From an uncultured Sphingomonadaceae bacterium (lineage in GTDB: Bacteria; Pseudomonadota; Alphaproteobacteria; Sphingomonadales; Sphingomonadaceae), in assembly GCA_947501695.1 (NCBI GenBank), contig CANMWO010000004.1:1-64000 (forward strand): 64,000 nt of DNA. Reading direction: 5' to 3'. The stretch's first letter is position 1, and each line of letters starts with the position of its first letter. The notes under the pieces were generated by a model. The model did no database searches, had not been told where the DNA came from, and saw nothing but the letters and a program-made list of their open reading frames with translations. A program made the translations under genes and the position numbers. Below are positions 33,904-44,481 of this stretch, in pieces.

Positions 33904-36174
33904 TTGGCCGACAAGAACGAGAGCAATGTAGAATTTTCTGAACGCGAAGCACTATTATTCCACTCCCACGGACGTCCCGGAAAAATAGAAATTATCGCAT
34001 CAAAGCCGATGGCCACCCAACGCGATTTGAGCCTCGCTTATTCGCCTGGTGTCGCCGTGCCAGTTCGTGCGATCGCCGAAGACCCTTCCAAAGCTTATGA
34101 TTATACCGCCAAAGGCAATCTGGTTGCGGTCATCTCCAACGGCACCGCTATTTTGGGGCTCGGTAATTTGGGTGCCCTAGCCTCCAAGCCAGTGATGGAA
34201 GGCAAGGCGGTGCTGTTCAAACGTTTTGCTGATGTCGACTCCATTGATATCGAACTGGACACCGAAGATACCGATGCGTTTATCAACGCGGTACGCATCA
34301 TGGAACCGAGTTTCGGCGGTATTAATCTAGAAGATATCGGGGCGCCGGCCTGTTTCATCATTGAGCAAACCTTGCGCGACCAGATGAATATTCCAGTTTT
34401 CCACGATGACCAACATGGTACAGCGATTATCGCGGCCGCCGGTATTATCAATGCCTGCCTGCTGACTAACCGTGATGTCAAAGATATCAAAGTCGTCGTA
34501 AACGGAGCAGGCGCAGCGGCCATTGCCTGTGCTTCACTGATCAAATCATTGGGCGTGCCGCATGATAATCTCACCATGTGTGACCGCAGCGGTGTCATCT
34601 ATCGTGGCCGCGACAATGTCGACCAATGGAAATCTGCGCATGCGATTAATACCGATGCCCGTGACCTTACCGAAGCTCTAACGGGTGCAGATGTGTTCCT
34701 TGGTCTCTCGGCTGCTGGCGCGCTTAAACCGGAAATGGTCAAGGATATGGCGGACAAGCCGATTATCTTCGCGATGGCCAATCCCGATCCTGAAATCACG
34801 CCGCCTGATGCGAAGGCGGCTCGGCCCGATGCGATTGTAGCAACTGGACGGTCTGATTATCCCAATCAGGTGAACAATGTTCTTGGCTTCCCGTTTATTT
34901 TCCGCGGCGCGCTCGATGTTCGGGCAACCCGTATCAATGAAGAAATGAAAGTCGCTGCGGCCTATGCGATTGCCGAATTGGCCCGGGAACAGGTGCCGGA
35001 AGAAGTTGCGGCTGCCTATGGCGGTCAAGCGCCAACCTTTGGCGTGGACTATATTATTCCCGCGCCGTTCGATCCGCGCTTGATGGACGTCGTATCCGCA
35101 GCCGTTGCAAAAGCGGCAATGGACAGTGGTGTTGCGCAAAAGCCCATTGAAGATCTCGATGCCTATCGCCAGAGCCTGAAAGCACGGCTCAACCCAACCA
35201 CATCAGTACTCACACAGGCTTATGAAACGTCGCGTTTGGCACCGAAACGAGTCATATTTGCCGAGGCGGAAGAAGATGTCGTCTTGCGCGCAGCGATCCA
35301 GTTTCAAGATGGCGGCTATGGCACGCCTGTGCTGGTTGGCCGCGACGACCGTGTTCGCGAAAAACTTCAGGAACTGGGCGTCAGCGATCCCGATCGCTTT
35401 GAAATACATAACTCACGCAATAGCCCGCTCGTCCCTGACATGGTCAACATGCTCTATGAACGCCTGCATCGCAAAGGCCATATGGAGCGCGATATCAAAC
35501 GCATGGTCAATCAGGACCGCAATATCTTTGGCTCTGCCCTGCTGGCGATGGATCAGGGCGATGCCATGATCACTGGCGTCACTCGACCCTATTCCCAGAC
35601 ATTCAAAGATGTAGCCAAGGTTATTGATGTCGAAAAAGGCCGCACTGCCTTTGGCATTCACGTGATGGTCGGACAAAGCCACACTGTGTTTATGGCCGAT
35701 ACAACGGTCAATGAACGGCCTTCCGCCGAAGAATTGGCCGATATTGCCGAGCAAACCGCTGCGGTTGCTCGGAAAATGGGGCATGAACCACGTGTCGCCT
35801 TTCTCAGCTATTCGACCTTTGGCAATCCCGCTGGTCGTTGGCTTGAGAACATTCGCGAAGCCGTTGCCACATTAGACGGCCGCCGGGTCAATTTTGAATA
35901 TGAGGGAGAGATGTCGCCCGACGTTGCGCTAAACCCGAAACTGATGGCCAACTATCCGTTTAACCGCCTGTCCGGCACCGCCAATGTGCTGGTCATGCCG
36001 GGACTGCAATCAGCCAATCTGTCGGCCAAATTGCTTCGTGAGCTCGGCGGCGATGCTGTGATTGGACCCATGCTGGTGGGCCTCGATAAATCAGTGCAAA
36101 TTGCAACGATGGCATCGACAGCTTCTGAGCTGGTAACGCTAGCAGTATTGGCAGCGAGCGGTATCGCTAAATAG
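33904..36174 (+). CDS. maeB: NADP-dependent malic enzyme with PTA-like domain (MaeB)
   Basis: The protein has 756 residues from a TTG with GGAGAAATAA upstream. The malic enzyme half (about 1-425) has YSPGVAVP, DIELDTEDTDAFINAVR, VFHDDQHGTAI and VVNGAGAAAIAC, converting malate to pyruvate with CO2 release. The second half (about 430-756) is a phosphotransacetylase-like domain (RVIFAEAEEDVVLRAA, GDAMITGVTRPY, VMPGLQSANLSAKLL) that in this family is regulatory rather than catalytic. The length is normal for the multi-modular type. Confidence 0.96.
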   Translation: MADKNESNVEFSEREALLFHSHGRPGKIEIIASKPMATQRDLSLAYSPGVAVPVRAIAEDPSKAYDYTAKGNLVAVISNGTAILGLGNLGALASKPVMEGKAVLFKRFADVDSIDIELDTEDTDAFINAVRIMEPSFGGINLEDIGAPACFIIEQTLRDQMNIPVFHDDQHGTAIIAAAGIINACLLTNRDVKDIKVVVNGAGAAAIACASLIKSLGVPHDNLTMCDRSGVIYRGRDNVDQWKSAHAINTDARDLTEALTGADVFLGLSAAGALKPEMVKDMADKPIIFAMANPDPEITPPDAKAARPDAIVATGRSDYPNQVNNVLGFPFIFRGALDVRATRINEEMKVAAAYAIAELAREQVPEEVAAAYGGQAPTFGVDYIIPAPFDPRLMDVVSAAVAKAAMDSGVAQKPIEDLDAYRQSLKARLNPTTSVLTQAYETSRLAPKRVIFAEAEEDVVLRAAIQFQDGGYGTPVLVGRDDRVREKLQELGVSDPDRFEIHNSRNSPLVPDMVNMLYERLHRKGHMERDIKRMVNQDRNIFGSALLAMDQGDAMITGVTRPYSQTFKDVAKVIDVEKGRTAFGIHVMVGQSHTVFMADTTVNERPSAEELADIAEQTAAVARKMGHEPRVAFLSYSTFGNPAGRWLENIREAVATLDGRRVNFEYEGEMSPDVALNPKLMANYPFNRLSGTANVLVMPGLQSANLSAKLLRELGGDAVIGPMLVGLDKSVQIATMASTASELVTLAVLAASGIAK

Positions 36175-36209
36175 CGACGCCACTGGCAGTCATTAGGCTC
36201 GAATAATGG

Positions 36210-36692
36210 TTAGGGACGCGTGGGGTCAGTGCTGGCTCCGCGTGACCCCGCTGCACCAACGGCGCCAATATTGCCAAACAACTCTTGAAAGAAAGACCGC
36301 TCACGGCCCAATGTCGGCGTCTTGTCGCCATTAGGATTGATGTTTGCAACCAGTTCCAAACCAGTGCGGTCGACTGCTGTCACATTGCCAGCTTCGTCAA
36401 AGGTGACGCGCATGACCATCTGCTCTCGGGCCGACGGTGAGTTAAATGCCAGCTGCTTGGTCTCGCGGGATACGTAATACCAAGTATTTTCATCAAACTG
36501 ACCTGAAAATGTCGGCCGACCCAATGAAGCTTCGACAGATTGGCGGTTATCAACGCCAGGCTGGATGGAATTGGTCAGCACAGTATCGACAATATAGCCT
36601 TGGTGGCCACGAACCTGCGAACAGCCTGATAGTAAAAGTCCGCCTGCAACCAGACCGGTCAGCACAAATTGCATTTTCAATTGGCTACGCAT
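36210..36692 (-). CDS. bamE: BamE/SmpA-type outer-membrane lipoprotein
   Basis: The protein has 160 residues from the ATG at 36692 (GGAGAAG about nine bases upstream). A lipobox LLSGC lies at about residues 20-24, followed by QVRGHQGYIVD and the SmpA_OmlA signature SIQPGVDNRQSVEASLGRPTFSG ... NTWYYVSRET. BamE stabilises the BAM complex that inserts outer-membrane proteins. The divergent CBP3-type gene 190 bases away is a conserved neighbour in alphaproteobacteria. Confidence 0.93.
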   Translation of the reverse strand: MRSQLKMQFVLTGLVAGGLLLSGCSQVRGHQGYIVDTVLTNSIQPGVDNRQSVEASLGRPTFSGQFDENTWYYVSRETKQLAFNSPSAREQMVMRVTFDEAGNVTAVDRTGLELVANINPNGDKTPTLGRERSFFQELFGNIGAVGAAGSRGASTDPTRP

Positions 36693-36885
36693 CAACTCAC
36701 TTCTCCAAAAAATCCTTCCGCCCGCAAAGAACCAGAAGGTTTCGATCATTGCAGCGGACTAAAAACCGCTTATGATATGGCCCATTGCATCTCGCAGTGT
36801 AAATATCAATATCCCCTGTATGTAGTCTTAACATAAGCGATCATCAGGTCATCCAATTGTTTACCAAAATCAGGGTCAAATTATA

Positions 36886-37413
36886 ATGTCATTCCTAAAC
36901 GCTCTTCTGGGGCGCAAAAACCCGAATCTAGCGATGCAACCGCTCTACGATGCTGTGATTGCTGAAGGGCGACGTCTCGACTGGTATGAACAGGGCGCGG
37001 TTCCCGACACGCTAGATGGTCGCTTTGATATGATTGCTGCTATTTTATGTGTCGTGCTGATCCGCTTGGAACAGGCCGATGATGCGCAACAGGAAAATGT
37101 TTGGCTTACAGAATTATTTGTCAAGGATATGGATGCACAGTTACGTCAGATTGGCATTGGCGACATGATTGTCGGCAAACGTGTCGGCGAAATGATGGGC
37201 GCACTGGGTGGACGGCTTGGTGCCTATCGTGAGGCGTTGACCGGTACTGCCAATATTTCAGATGCGTTGGCCCGCAACCTTTATCGCGGCGAAGCTCCCA
37301 CGCCCATCGCATTGAATTTCACGGCCGAACAATTTACCCACTTTTATGATCACATTGCCGAAATGACCATTGACCAACTCATTGCCGGCAACATCACCAA
37401 GGCTTCTACATGA
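36886..37413 (+). CDS. Ubiquinol-cytochrome c chaperone (CBP3) family protein
   Basis: The protein has 175 residues. It matches the CBP3 family: YDAVIAEGRRLDWYEQGAVPDTLDGRFDMIAAILCVVL, then VKDMDAQLRQIGIGDMIVGKRVGEMMGALGGRLGAY. These proteins help assemble cytochrome bc1. It is coupled by an ATGA overlap to the DUF177 gene, the usual arrangement downstream of bamE in this class. Confidence 0.93.
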   Translation: MSFLNALLGRKNPNLAMQPLYDAVIAEGRRLDWYEQGAVPDTLDGRFDMIAAILCVVLIRLEQADDAQQENVWLTELFVKDMDAQLRQIGIGDMIVGKRVGEMMGALGGRLGAYREALTGTANISDALARNLYRGEAPTPIALNFTAEQFTHFYDHIAEMTIDQLIAGNITKAST

Positions 37414-37952
37414 CCGCACCATCACCCCCGTTTCACCCGGAACTATCCAAGATTGTCAACCTGTCTGATATTGGCGGCGCGGCCTTGACCGGACAAATTG
37501 TCGCCGATGAAGATCAGCGCCAGGCGCTAGCCAAGCGCTTTGACTTGCCGTCGATCGAAACCATCACGGCAGACTATCGCCTTGAGGCCAAAGAGCATGA
37601 AATCAAGTTCACCGGAATTATCCAGTCGGACCTGCATCAGGCTTGCGCGATTAGCGGCCAACCTTTCCCAGTCCAGATTACCGAAGCATTTGACATTGTC
37701 TTTGAAGAGAAAAACGACTCTCCGCCAAGCGAAGAGGAAATCGAGCTGGCACCAGAGGATTGCGATATAATCGAATATGAATCGGCGCAAATTGATCTTG
37801 GTGAAGCCATCGCGCAAACGCTTTATCTGGCCCTGGAGCCCTATCCGCGTGGACCCGATGCCGACAGCATAGCGGAGAAAAAGGGCCTGAAAAGCGAAGA
37901 GGAAGCAGGGCCTTTTGGAGCGTTAGCGGCACTAAAAGACAAGCTAAGCTAG
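37410..37952 (+). CDS. DUF177 (YceD-like) protein
   Basis: The protein has 180 residues. DUF177/YceD proteins are linked to 23S rRNA maturation and usually lie before rpmF. Here the family core is CAISGQPFPVQITEAFDIVFEE, with the first Cys kept and the second Cys of the usual CxxxxxP-type pair replaced. An acidic stretch follows, then ESAQIDLGEAIAQTLYLALEPYPRGP. No rpmF or plsX follows; glnD converges instead, sharing the CTAG stop at 37949-37952. Confidence 0.9.
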   Translation: MTAPSPPFHPELSKIVNLSDIGGAALTGQIVADEDQRQALAKRFDLPSIETITADYRLEAKEHEIKFTGIIQSDLHQACAISGQPFPVQITEAFDIVFEEKNDSPPSEEEIELAPEDCDIIEYESAQIDLGEAIAQTLYLALEPYPRGPDADSIAEKKGLKSEEEAGPFGALAALKDKLS

Positions 37953-40732
37953 GCGGCCGTTTTTTCTGCTTCCGTTTGCGTGGCCGCTTTGATCAGCTTC
38001 TTTTTCAAATTGTTCAAGCGCGCCTTGCTGGCAATCTTTCCACCAAATAGATCGGTAATGTAAAACGTATCGACTGCGCGCTCGCCATATGTCGCAATGT
38101 GAGCGCTATGCACGGTAACTTTGGACTCAAACAATGTGTAAGCCAGTTCATTGAGCAGAGCTGGACGGTCCTGCGCCGTCACTTCAATCACGGTGAAGCG
38201 ATTAGATGCATCATTGTCGACCATCGCATTTGGAACGATATTAAACGCGCCAGCCCGCGAGTGAGCAAGCGGGCGGGCTTCCAGCTTCGTCGCCAATTTA
38301 GAACGATTGGCTAGCGCATCTTCGACGGCTGTTTTGAGTCTTTCCAGCTGATTTTCCTCTGCAAAGGGCTGACCATATTGATCTTGTACTAGGAAATTAT
38401 CCAGCGCCATACCATCTCGCGTAGTGTGAATACGCGCATCGATAATATTGCCGCCCGCGACATGAATACCGCCCGCAATGCGATAGAAAAGCCCGGGATG
38501 GTCGGCCGCATAAATGGTCACCAATGTCGCGCCGCGTTCGGGATAAGCCTCTGCTGATATAGCCAGATTATCATCCCCTGCCCGCATCATCAGTCGCGCA
38601 TTATGGGCGATAATATCGTCAGGTTCAGCGATCCAATAGGGATCAGTAAGGCGTTTAGCGAGTTTCGAAAATTGTGCTTTGGGGATATCCAAAGCCTCTT
38701 CCAGCGCTGCCTTTTTCTGAGTGATCCGTTCCTTGCGACCGCGCTGTTTATGGCCGAGCAGCAACATCTCTTCAGCGGCCTGAAACAGGTCTGTCAGCAA
38801 TTGTCTTTTCCAGCTGTTCCAGATACCCGGCCCAACCGCGCGAATATCAACAACCGTCAGGACAGTCAGCAAACGGAGCCGCTCAATGCTCTTCACTTGG
38901 CTGACAAAATCCTGAATGGTTTTAAAGTCCGACAGATCGCGTTTGAAAGCCATGGCTGACATCAGCAAATGGTGCCGCACCAACCACGCAACCAGCTCGG
39001 TTTCATAGGGCTCAAGCCCCAACCGCGGGCATAGTTTCATCGCTACTTCCGCGCCCAGAACGCTGTGATCACCACCGCGCCCTTTGGCGATATCATGCAA
39101 CAAGGTCGCTACGAAAAGCACGCGCCGGTTTTTAAGCTTCTTAATTGTCTCAGTCGAATTGGGATGATCGTCCACCAGATCACCGCTCCCGATCCGGGCC
39201 AGCAAGCCGATAGCGCGGATACTATGTTCATCGACCGTATAATGATGATACATGTCAAACTGCATCTGCGCGACTACTCGGCCAAAATCGGGAATGAAAC
39301 GGCCAAAAATAGAGGCTTCGTTCATCCAGCGCAAAACCAGTTCAGGATCACGCGGCGAACAGAGCACATCCAGAAACAGCGCATTGGCCCGGCGGTCTTT
39401 ACGGATCTTGTTGGTTATCAGCTTCGCATCCCGGCGTGCTGCGCGCATCGCCAGCGGATGAATTTCAAGCTCATGTTTATCAGCGAGCTGGAAAATCTCG
39501 ATTAACCGAACCGGATCTTCTTCAAAGAAACTTTCCTCGGGCAAGGCGAGCCGCCCGCGATCCAGTGTAAAGCCCTTCAACTTTTTCGGTCGCCTCGTGA
39601 TACTGGGAATGAACCGGCGCACACCGGCATTATGGGTCTCATCCAGATGCGCGAGAAACACGCCGGTCAGATTGCCTACCACTTTGGCATTCAGAAAATA
39701 ATATTGCATGAACCGTTCGACAGCTGACTTGCCCGGCCGGTCAGCAAAGCGCATCCGTTGCGCTACGCCGGGTTGCAGATCAAAAGTCAAGCGGTCTTCT
39801 GCACGACCGGTCATGTCATGCATATGACAGCGCACCGCCCACAGGAAATTAGCGGCCTTACGAAAGCGCTTAAATTCGTTCGTCGTCAGCAAGCCCACAT
39901 CCACCAGTTCCGCTGCTGTTGTAACGCGGTGGATATATTTGCCGATCCAGTAAAGCGTCTGCAGATCACGCAATCCACCCTTACCTTCCTTGACGTTCGG
40001 CTCGACCACATAGCGACTATCACCCATGCGTACATGACGTGCATCGCGTTCAGCCAGTTTTTCGGAAACAAAAGTGCGGTCCGTCCCGGATACTACATCG
40101 GCAAAAAATCGAGCCTTGGACGCTTCATAGACGCCGGTATCTCCCCAGATATAGCGACCTTCCAACAAAGCAGTACGAATACTAAGGTCTTCATTGGCCA
40201 TCCGCACCATCTCATCGATAGAACGGCTACTCTGGCCAACTTTCAGGCCCAGATCCCACAACCAATAGAGCATCGCTTCGATTGCCTGTTCGGTCCAGCT
40301 GGTCTGCTTGAACGGCGTCAGGAAAGCAATATCCACATCGCTATGGGGGGCCATTTCCCCGCGCCCATAGCCGCCAACTGCCATCACTGCGATCCGCTCA
40401 CCCGACGACGGGTTATTCACCGGATATTGGTGACCCACGGCAATATCATGGATGATCCGGACCAACTGATCGATCAGAAAAGATTGGGACGCGGCGGCTT
40501 CATGGCCAGCTGATGGTTTTTCGATCAATCGCCGGCTAATCTCCGCCCGGCCATCAGCCAATGCGTCTTGCAGCAATGGCAATATTTTACCGCGCGCCTT
40601 GGTTATACCATGTTCGGCAATCAGCGCCTCAATCTTCTCGCCCAGTTTGCGGCGATTAATAATATCCCGCTGCCGGACAATCCGCTTTCCCGGATCAGCT
40701 GCCGGCTTTGGTATATTGGCGCTTATGTTCAT
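37949..40732 (-). CDS. glnD: PII uridylyltransferase / uridylyl-removing enzyme GlnD
   Basis: The protein has 927 residues. It senses glutamine and uridylylates or de-uridylylates PII. In order: a nucleotidyltransferase domain with GGYGRGEMAPHSDVDIAFL (about residue 115), the GlnD helical region, an HD hydrolase domain with LLHDIAKGRGGDHS (about 550), and two ACT domains (about 735-810 and 845-915). The length is typical. It begins in an ATGA overlap with the upstream acyl-CoA ligase gene, an unusual partner. Confidence 0.97.
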   Translation of the reverse strand: MNISANIPKPAADPGKRIVRQRDIINRRKLGEKIEALIAEHGITKARGKILPLLQDALADGRAEISRRLIEKPSAGHEAAASQSFLIDQLVRIIHDIAVGHQYPVNNPSSGERIAVMAVGGYGRGEMAPHSDVDIAFLTPFKQTSWTEQAIEAMLYWLWDLGLKVGQSSRSIDEMVRMANEDLSIRTALLEGRYIWGDTGVYEASKARFFADVVSGTDRTFVSEKLAERDARHVRMGDSRYVVEPNVKEGKGGLRDLQTLYWIGKYIHRVTTAAELVDVGLLTTNEFKRFRKAANFLWAVRCHMHDMTGRAEDRLTFDLQPGVAQRMRFADRPGKSAVERFMQYYFLNAKVVGNLTGVFLAHLDETHNAGVRRFIPSITRRPKKLKGFTLDRGRLALPEESFFEEDPVRLIEIFQLADKHELEIHPLAMRAARRDAKLITNKIRKDRRANALFLDVLCSPRDPELVLRWMNEASIFGRFIPDFGRVVAQMQFDMYHHYTVDEHSIRAIGLLARIGSGDLVDDHPNSTETIKKLKNRRVLFVATLLHDIAKGRGGDHSVLGAEVAMKLCPRLGLEPYETELVAWLVRHHLLMSAMAFKRDLSDFKTIQDFVSQVKSIERLRLLTVLTVVDIRAVGPGIWNSWKRQLLTDLFQAAEEMLLLGHKQRGRKERITQKKAALEEALDIPKAQFSKLAKRLTDPYWIAEPDDIIAHNARLMMRAGDDNLAISAEAYPERGATLVTIYAADHPGLFYRIAGGIHVAGGNIIDARIHTTRDGMALDNFLVQDQYGQPFAEENQLERLKTAVEDALANRSKLATKLEARPLAHSRAGAFNIVPNAMVDNDASNRFTVIEVTAQDRPALLNELAYTLFESKVTVHSAHIATYGERAVDTFYITDLFGGKIASKARLNNLKKKLIKAATQTEAEKTAA

Positions 40733-42435
40733 CCAGTGCCAGCCAACATTTCCCGATGCTTCTTCGCAATTACGATCTTGGCAATCTTCGCCGTGCCCAA
40801 TTTCGGCAGCGGTTCGTCATATTCCCAGATATGCACCGGCATCTTGAAGGGGGCGAGCTTATCTTTCAAAAATTCCAGAAGCTCGTCCTGCGGCAGGCTT
40901 TGGCCGTCTTTCACATGGTAGACCAAGCCCGGCACCTCGCCAAAGCGTTCGTCATCAACCCCGAAAATACAGGCTTCAGCTATTGCGGTATGGGCATAGA
41001 CGGCGGCTTCCACTTCCTGACAGCTGATATTTTCGCCGCCACGGATGATGATCTCTTTTTTGCGGTCAACAATATAGAGATATCCGTCGGGATCGAGATA
41101 ACCGATATCGCCGGTGCGGAAATAGCCATCACTGGTAAAGGCATCCTTGGTCGCCTGTTCGTTATTCCAATAACCCGTGAAATTGGCGCTGGAGCGGATA
41201 CACACTTCGCCACGTTCGCCTTGCGCCACTTTATTGCCGTCATCATCCAATATCCCGACATCGACAATCGGCGGTGTCGCGCGCCCGGTACTGTCCGGCT
41301 TGGCGAGATAATTTTCATTCTGGTTAGAACAGCCAACCCCGTTTGTTTCGGTCAGACCATAGCCGATTAGTGGGAAACCTTTACCCATGCCTTCTTTGAT
41401 CCGTTTGACATGGTCGACTGGTCGCGGCGCACCGCCAGCAGCCATGGAAACACAGGTACTGAGATCATAGTCGCCGAGTTTCGGGTGGGAATAAATTTCC
41501 ATGCTCATCAGCGGAACACCGACAAAATAGGTGACTTTTTCTTTCTCGATGAGAGTCATGGCAGCTTCGGCATCCCATTTCTTCATCATCACCAGTTTGC
41601 GGCCAATCGCATAGCTGACGAGAACCAACGGAACCGAGGCGGTAACATGGAATAGCGGAACCGCAACCAAGGCCGTCGGCTGAATATCTGGCAATGTTCC
41701 GGCTTTTTCCATCAGATGCGCCATCACCGCAAAAGCACCAACGAAGCTCATCGCCCCTTGGACAACCGAACGATGTTCAGCATAGGCCCCTTTTGAACGT
41801 CCGGTCGAACCAGATGTGAACAATATTGTCGCATTATCCTCTGGCCCCATTTGCGGCAGCGCGGTCTCGGCATCGCCACCTTTTGCCAGACAAGCCTTCA
41901 AACCTTCCAGCGGCGGCAGGTCATGTTCGAATAAAATAATCTCGGCCCCATGATCGCGACCCGATTCGGTCAAGCGTGCGGCGCGTTGTTTATCCGCAAA
42001 AACAATCGAACAACTGACATCTTCAATCCCGTCAGCAAGCTCATCACCTTGCCACCAGCCATTTAGCTTTGTGGATATGCCGCCAGCCATAGTGATGGCC
42101 ATGTCAAGGATGATCCAGTTGGCTGAGTTGCGGGCAGCAATACCGATCCGATCGCCTTTTTGAACGCCATGCCCGGCGACAAGGCCGGCAGCAAGCACGC
42201 GCGCTGCGGCATAAGTTTCCTTAAAAGTCAGTCGGATATCGCCATCGACAAGAAATTCCTTATCCGCATGTTGCATGCTAAAAAAGGCGAGATAATCGGA
42301 AACATTATTGGGCGCATTTTTGAAAACAGGCATATCCACGCCATATTTCTGAACGCTATCCAGCTCCAAAAGCTGGCCGGGTTGCGTCATCGCAGCCAGT
42401 GTTTCGTCGATCATCGTGTCTAGTGGCGATGGCAT
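40729..42435 (-). CDS. AMP-dependent acyl-CoA synthetase/ligase
   Basis: The protein has 568 residues from the ATG at 42435 (GGGAGA about eight bases upstream). ANL superfamily motifs are complete: ILFTSGSTGRSKGAYAEH (A3), GYGLTETNG (A5), GYFRTGDIGYLDPDGYLYIVDRKKEIIIRGGENI (A7-A8, read in pieces) and GTAKIAK near the C-terminus with the catalytic Lys. The substrate is probably a medium- or long-chain carboxylate, but cannot be read from the sequence. It is cotranscribed with glnD. Confidence 0.9.
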   Translation of the reverse strand: MPSPLDTMIDETLAAMTQPGQLLELDSVQKYGVDMPVFKNAPNNVSDYLAFFSMQHADKEFLVDGDIRLTFKETYAAARVLAAGLVAGHGVQKGDRIGIAARNSANWIILDMAITMAGGISTKLNGWWQGDELADGIEDVSCSIVFADKQRAARLTESGRDHGAEIILFEHDLPPLEGLKACLAKGGDAETALPQMGPEDNATILFTSGSTGRSKGAYAEHRSVVQGAMSFVGAFAVMAHLMEKAGTLPDIQPTALVAVPLFHVTASVPLVLVSYAIGRKLVMMKKWDAEAAMTLIEKEKVTYFVGVPLMSMEIYSHPKLGDYDLSTCVSMAAGGAPRPVDHVKRIKEGMGKGFPLIGYGLTETNGVGCSNQNENYLAKPDSTGRATPPIVDVGILDDDGNKVAQGERGEVCIRSSANFTGYWNNEQATKDAFTSDGYFRTGDIGYLDPDGYLYIVDRKKEIIIRGGENISCQEVEAAVYAHTAIAEACIFGVDDERFGEVPGLVYHVKDGQSLPQDELLEFLKDKLAPFKMPVHIWEYDEPLPKLGTAKIAKIVIAKKHREMLAGTG

Positions 42436-42540
42436 TTCAATTTTCTCCCGCAAAGTCAGTTTGGGTTTCCCTCTTGGTATCGGAGAATTTCCCGTTATAT
42501 GCCCTTGCTATATGACGATGAAATCTAGTGGGGAAAAGAG

Positions 42541-43401
42541 TTGATTGATATTATTCTTGCAAGTGCGGCGCAATTTACGCGATTTGAGGAATTGGGGCTG
42601 TCCCCCAACGCGCTTGACCTCGGATTTTTCCAACTGAAATGGTATTCGCTAGCTTATCTCGCAGGCATATTGCTTGGCTATTGGTATCTCACCAAGCTGA
42701 TCATCCAGCCCGGCGCCCCGCTGGCACGGCGCCATGCGGATGACATGATTTTCTATGCAACGCTCGGGATTATTCTGGGCGGGCGATTGGGTTATGTCTT
42801 TTTCTACAATCCCTCAATCTTGTCTAACCCTGTTGATATTTTCAAAGTCTGGAATGGGGGCATGTCGCTGCATGGCGGGGTGCTAGGCGTTGTGCTGGCG
42901 ATTTGGTGGATTTCGCGCAAGGAGAAGCTTAGTTTTCTGCGTATCTGTGACTATGTTGCCTGCGTCATTCCGTTCGGTCTTCTCTTTGGCCGCTTAGCCA
43001 ATTTCGTCAACGGCGAGCTTTGGGGCCGCGCGACCGATGTTCCATGGGCGATTATCTTTCCTATGGGCGGCGAAGTCGCACGCCATCCCAGCCAGCTCTA
43101 TGAAGCCGGTCTGGAAGGTTTGCTCTATTTGATCATCACGTCACTGTTATTCTGGAAAACTGACGCACGCTATCATCCGGGCAAGTTGGTCGGTACCGGC
43201 CTGCTGGTTTACGGTCTGAGCCGGTTTACAGTCGAATTTTTCCGTCAACCGGATAAAGGCCTCGAAAATCTAAGCTGGGGCCTGACAATGGGACAGACCC
43301 TCACAGTGCCGATGTTACTGCTCGGCATCTATCTTGTATTTACAGCCAAAGGCCGTCGCGTACGTGTCGAACCAACCACAGGGGACAAGAGCGTTGCCTG
43401 A
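42541..43401 (+). CDS. lgt: Prolipoprotein diacylglyceryl transferase Lgt
   Basis: The protein has 286 residues from a TTG with GGGGAAAAGAG upstream. It attaches diacylglycerol to the lipobox Cys of lipoproteins. About seven membrane segments are visible, with [26 protein letters not shown] and the Lgt signature [14 protein letters not shown]. The next gene starts inside its last codons. Confidence 0.96.
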   Translation: MIDIILASAAQFTRFEELGLSPNALDLGFFQLKWYSLAYLAGILLGYWYLTKLIIQPGAPLARRHADDMIFYATLGIILGGRLGYVFFYNPSILSNPVDIFKVWNGGMSLHGGVLGVVLAIWWISRKEKLSFLRICDYVACVIPFGLLFGRLANFVNGELWGRATDVPWAIIFPMGGEVARHPSQLYEAGLEGLLYLIITSLLFWKTDARYHPGKLVGTGLLVYGLSRFTVEFFRQPDKGLENLSWGLTMGQTLTVPMLLLGIYLVFTAKGRRVRVEPTTGDKSVA

Positions 43402-44458
43402 GAGCAGTTCGGCCGCGCATATACTCGCCGAAAAAATTGACCGCGAAGGGCCGATACCACTCAGTGAGTATATCGACATTGCCAACACGGCCTATTATGC
43501 AAGCAAAGACCCTATTGGCGAAGATGGCGATTTCGTAACCGCGCCAGAGATTAGTCAAATGTTCGGGGAACTCGTCGGTATATGGCTGTCAGACTTGTGG
43601 CTCCGCAAAGGCAGTCACGATCACGTTCATTATGTCGAACTGGGCCCTGGCCGGGGAACCCTGGCATCTGACGCTCGGCGGGCTATGTCGAAATTTGGGT
43701 GCCATCCACAGGTCCATTTTGTCGAAAATAGCCCGGTATTAAAAGCCAAACAGGCAGCACTCCACCGCAGCGCAGCTTGGCATGAAAGCATTGACAGCTT
43801 ACCGACCGATGCCCCGCTTATGATCGTTGCAAATGAATTTTTTGATGCCTTACCAGTGGAACAATTTATCTCAACAAAAGCGGGATGGCGGCGCCATATG
43901 GTGGCTCGGGAACGCAATAAGTTCATTGCGATTCCCGGTACACAAGCGATTGAAAATCAAGTTTCCAAATCATCGGCTGGCTTGTCCATTGGAACGATAT
44001 TGGAAAGCTCTCCGGCCAGCATTCAGATTTTAGGGGATCTATCCAGTCGGATCGCCAAGCAAGGCGGTGTCATATTAATCATCGACTATGGCTATGATCG
44101 ACCCGGAACCGGCAGCACTTTGCAGGCTGTTAAAAATCATATGCCTATCAGCCCGTTTGACAGTCCGGGAACCGCAGATCTTACCGCCCATGTAGATTTT
44201 CACAGTCTCAGCAATATCGCCAAAACCCGTCTTTTGTCGATTCATGGTCCGGCAGAACAGGGCCAGTGGTTGAAGGCACTTGGCATTGATCAGCGCGCTA
44301 AACGACTTGCGCAAATGGTGCCGAAAAAAGCTGATGCCATTCGCGCCGCCCATCATCGGCTGACCCATTGTGATGAAATGGGTAGATTATTTCGGGTGAT
44401 GGCGGCAAGTTCGATGGATTGGCCAGAACCTGAAGGTTTTACTTACGGCGAAAGTTGA
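43394..44458 (+). CDS. SAM-dependent methyltransferase, NDUFAF7/MidA family
   Basis: The protein has 354 residues from the TTG at 43394, which overlaps the end of lgt and has GGGGA nine bases upstream. The family motifs are [42 protein letters not shown], read in pieces, then [13 protein letters not shown] (SAM site), [13 protein letters not shown] and [11 protein letters not shown]. Mitochondrial NDUFAF7 methylates an Arg of complex I; bacterial members sit next to lgt in many alphaproteobacteria. Here the role is inferred from the family. Confidence 0.9.
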   Translation: MPESSSAAHILAEKIDREGPIPLSEYIDIANTAYYASKDPIGEDGDFVTAPEISQMFGELVGIWLSDLWLRKGSHDHVHYVELGPGRGTLASDARRAMSKFGCHPQVHFVENSPVLKAKQAALHRSAAWHESIDSLPTDAPLMIVANEFFDALPVEQFISTKAGWRRHMVARERNKFIAIPGTQAIENQVSKSSAGLSIGTILESSPASIQILGDLSSRIAKQGGVILIIDYGYDRPGTGSTLQAVKNHMPISPFDSPGTADLTAHVDFHSLSNIAKTRLLSIHGPAEQGQWLKALGIDQRAKRLAQMVPKKADAIRAAHHRLTHCDEMGRLFRVMAASSMDWPEPEGFTYGES

Positions 44459-44481
44459 GTATTCAGCGGGGTGGGCGCGGA

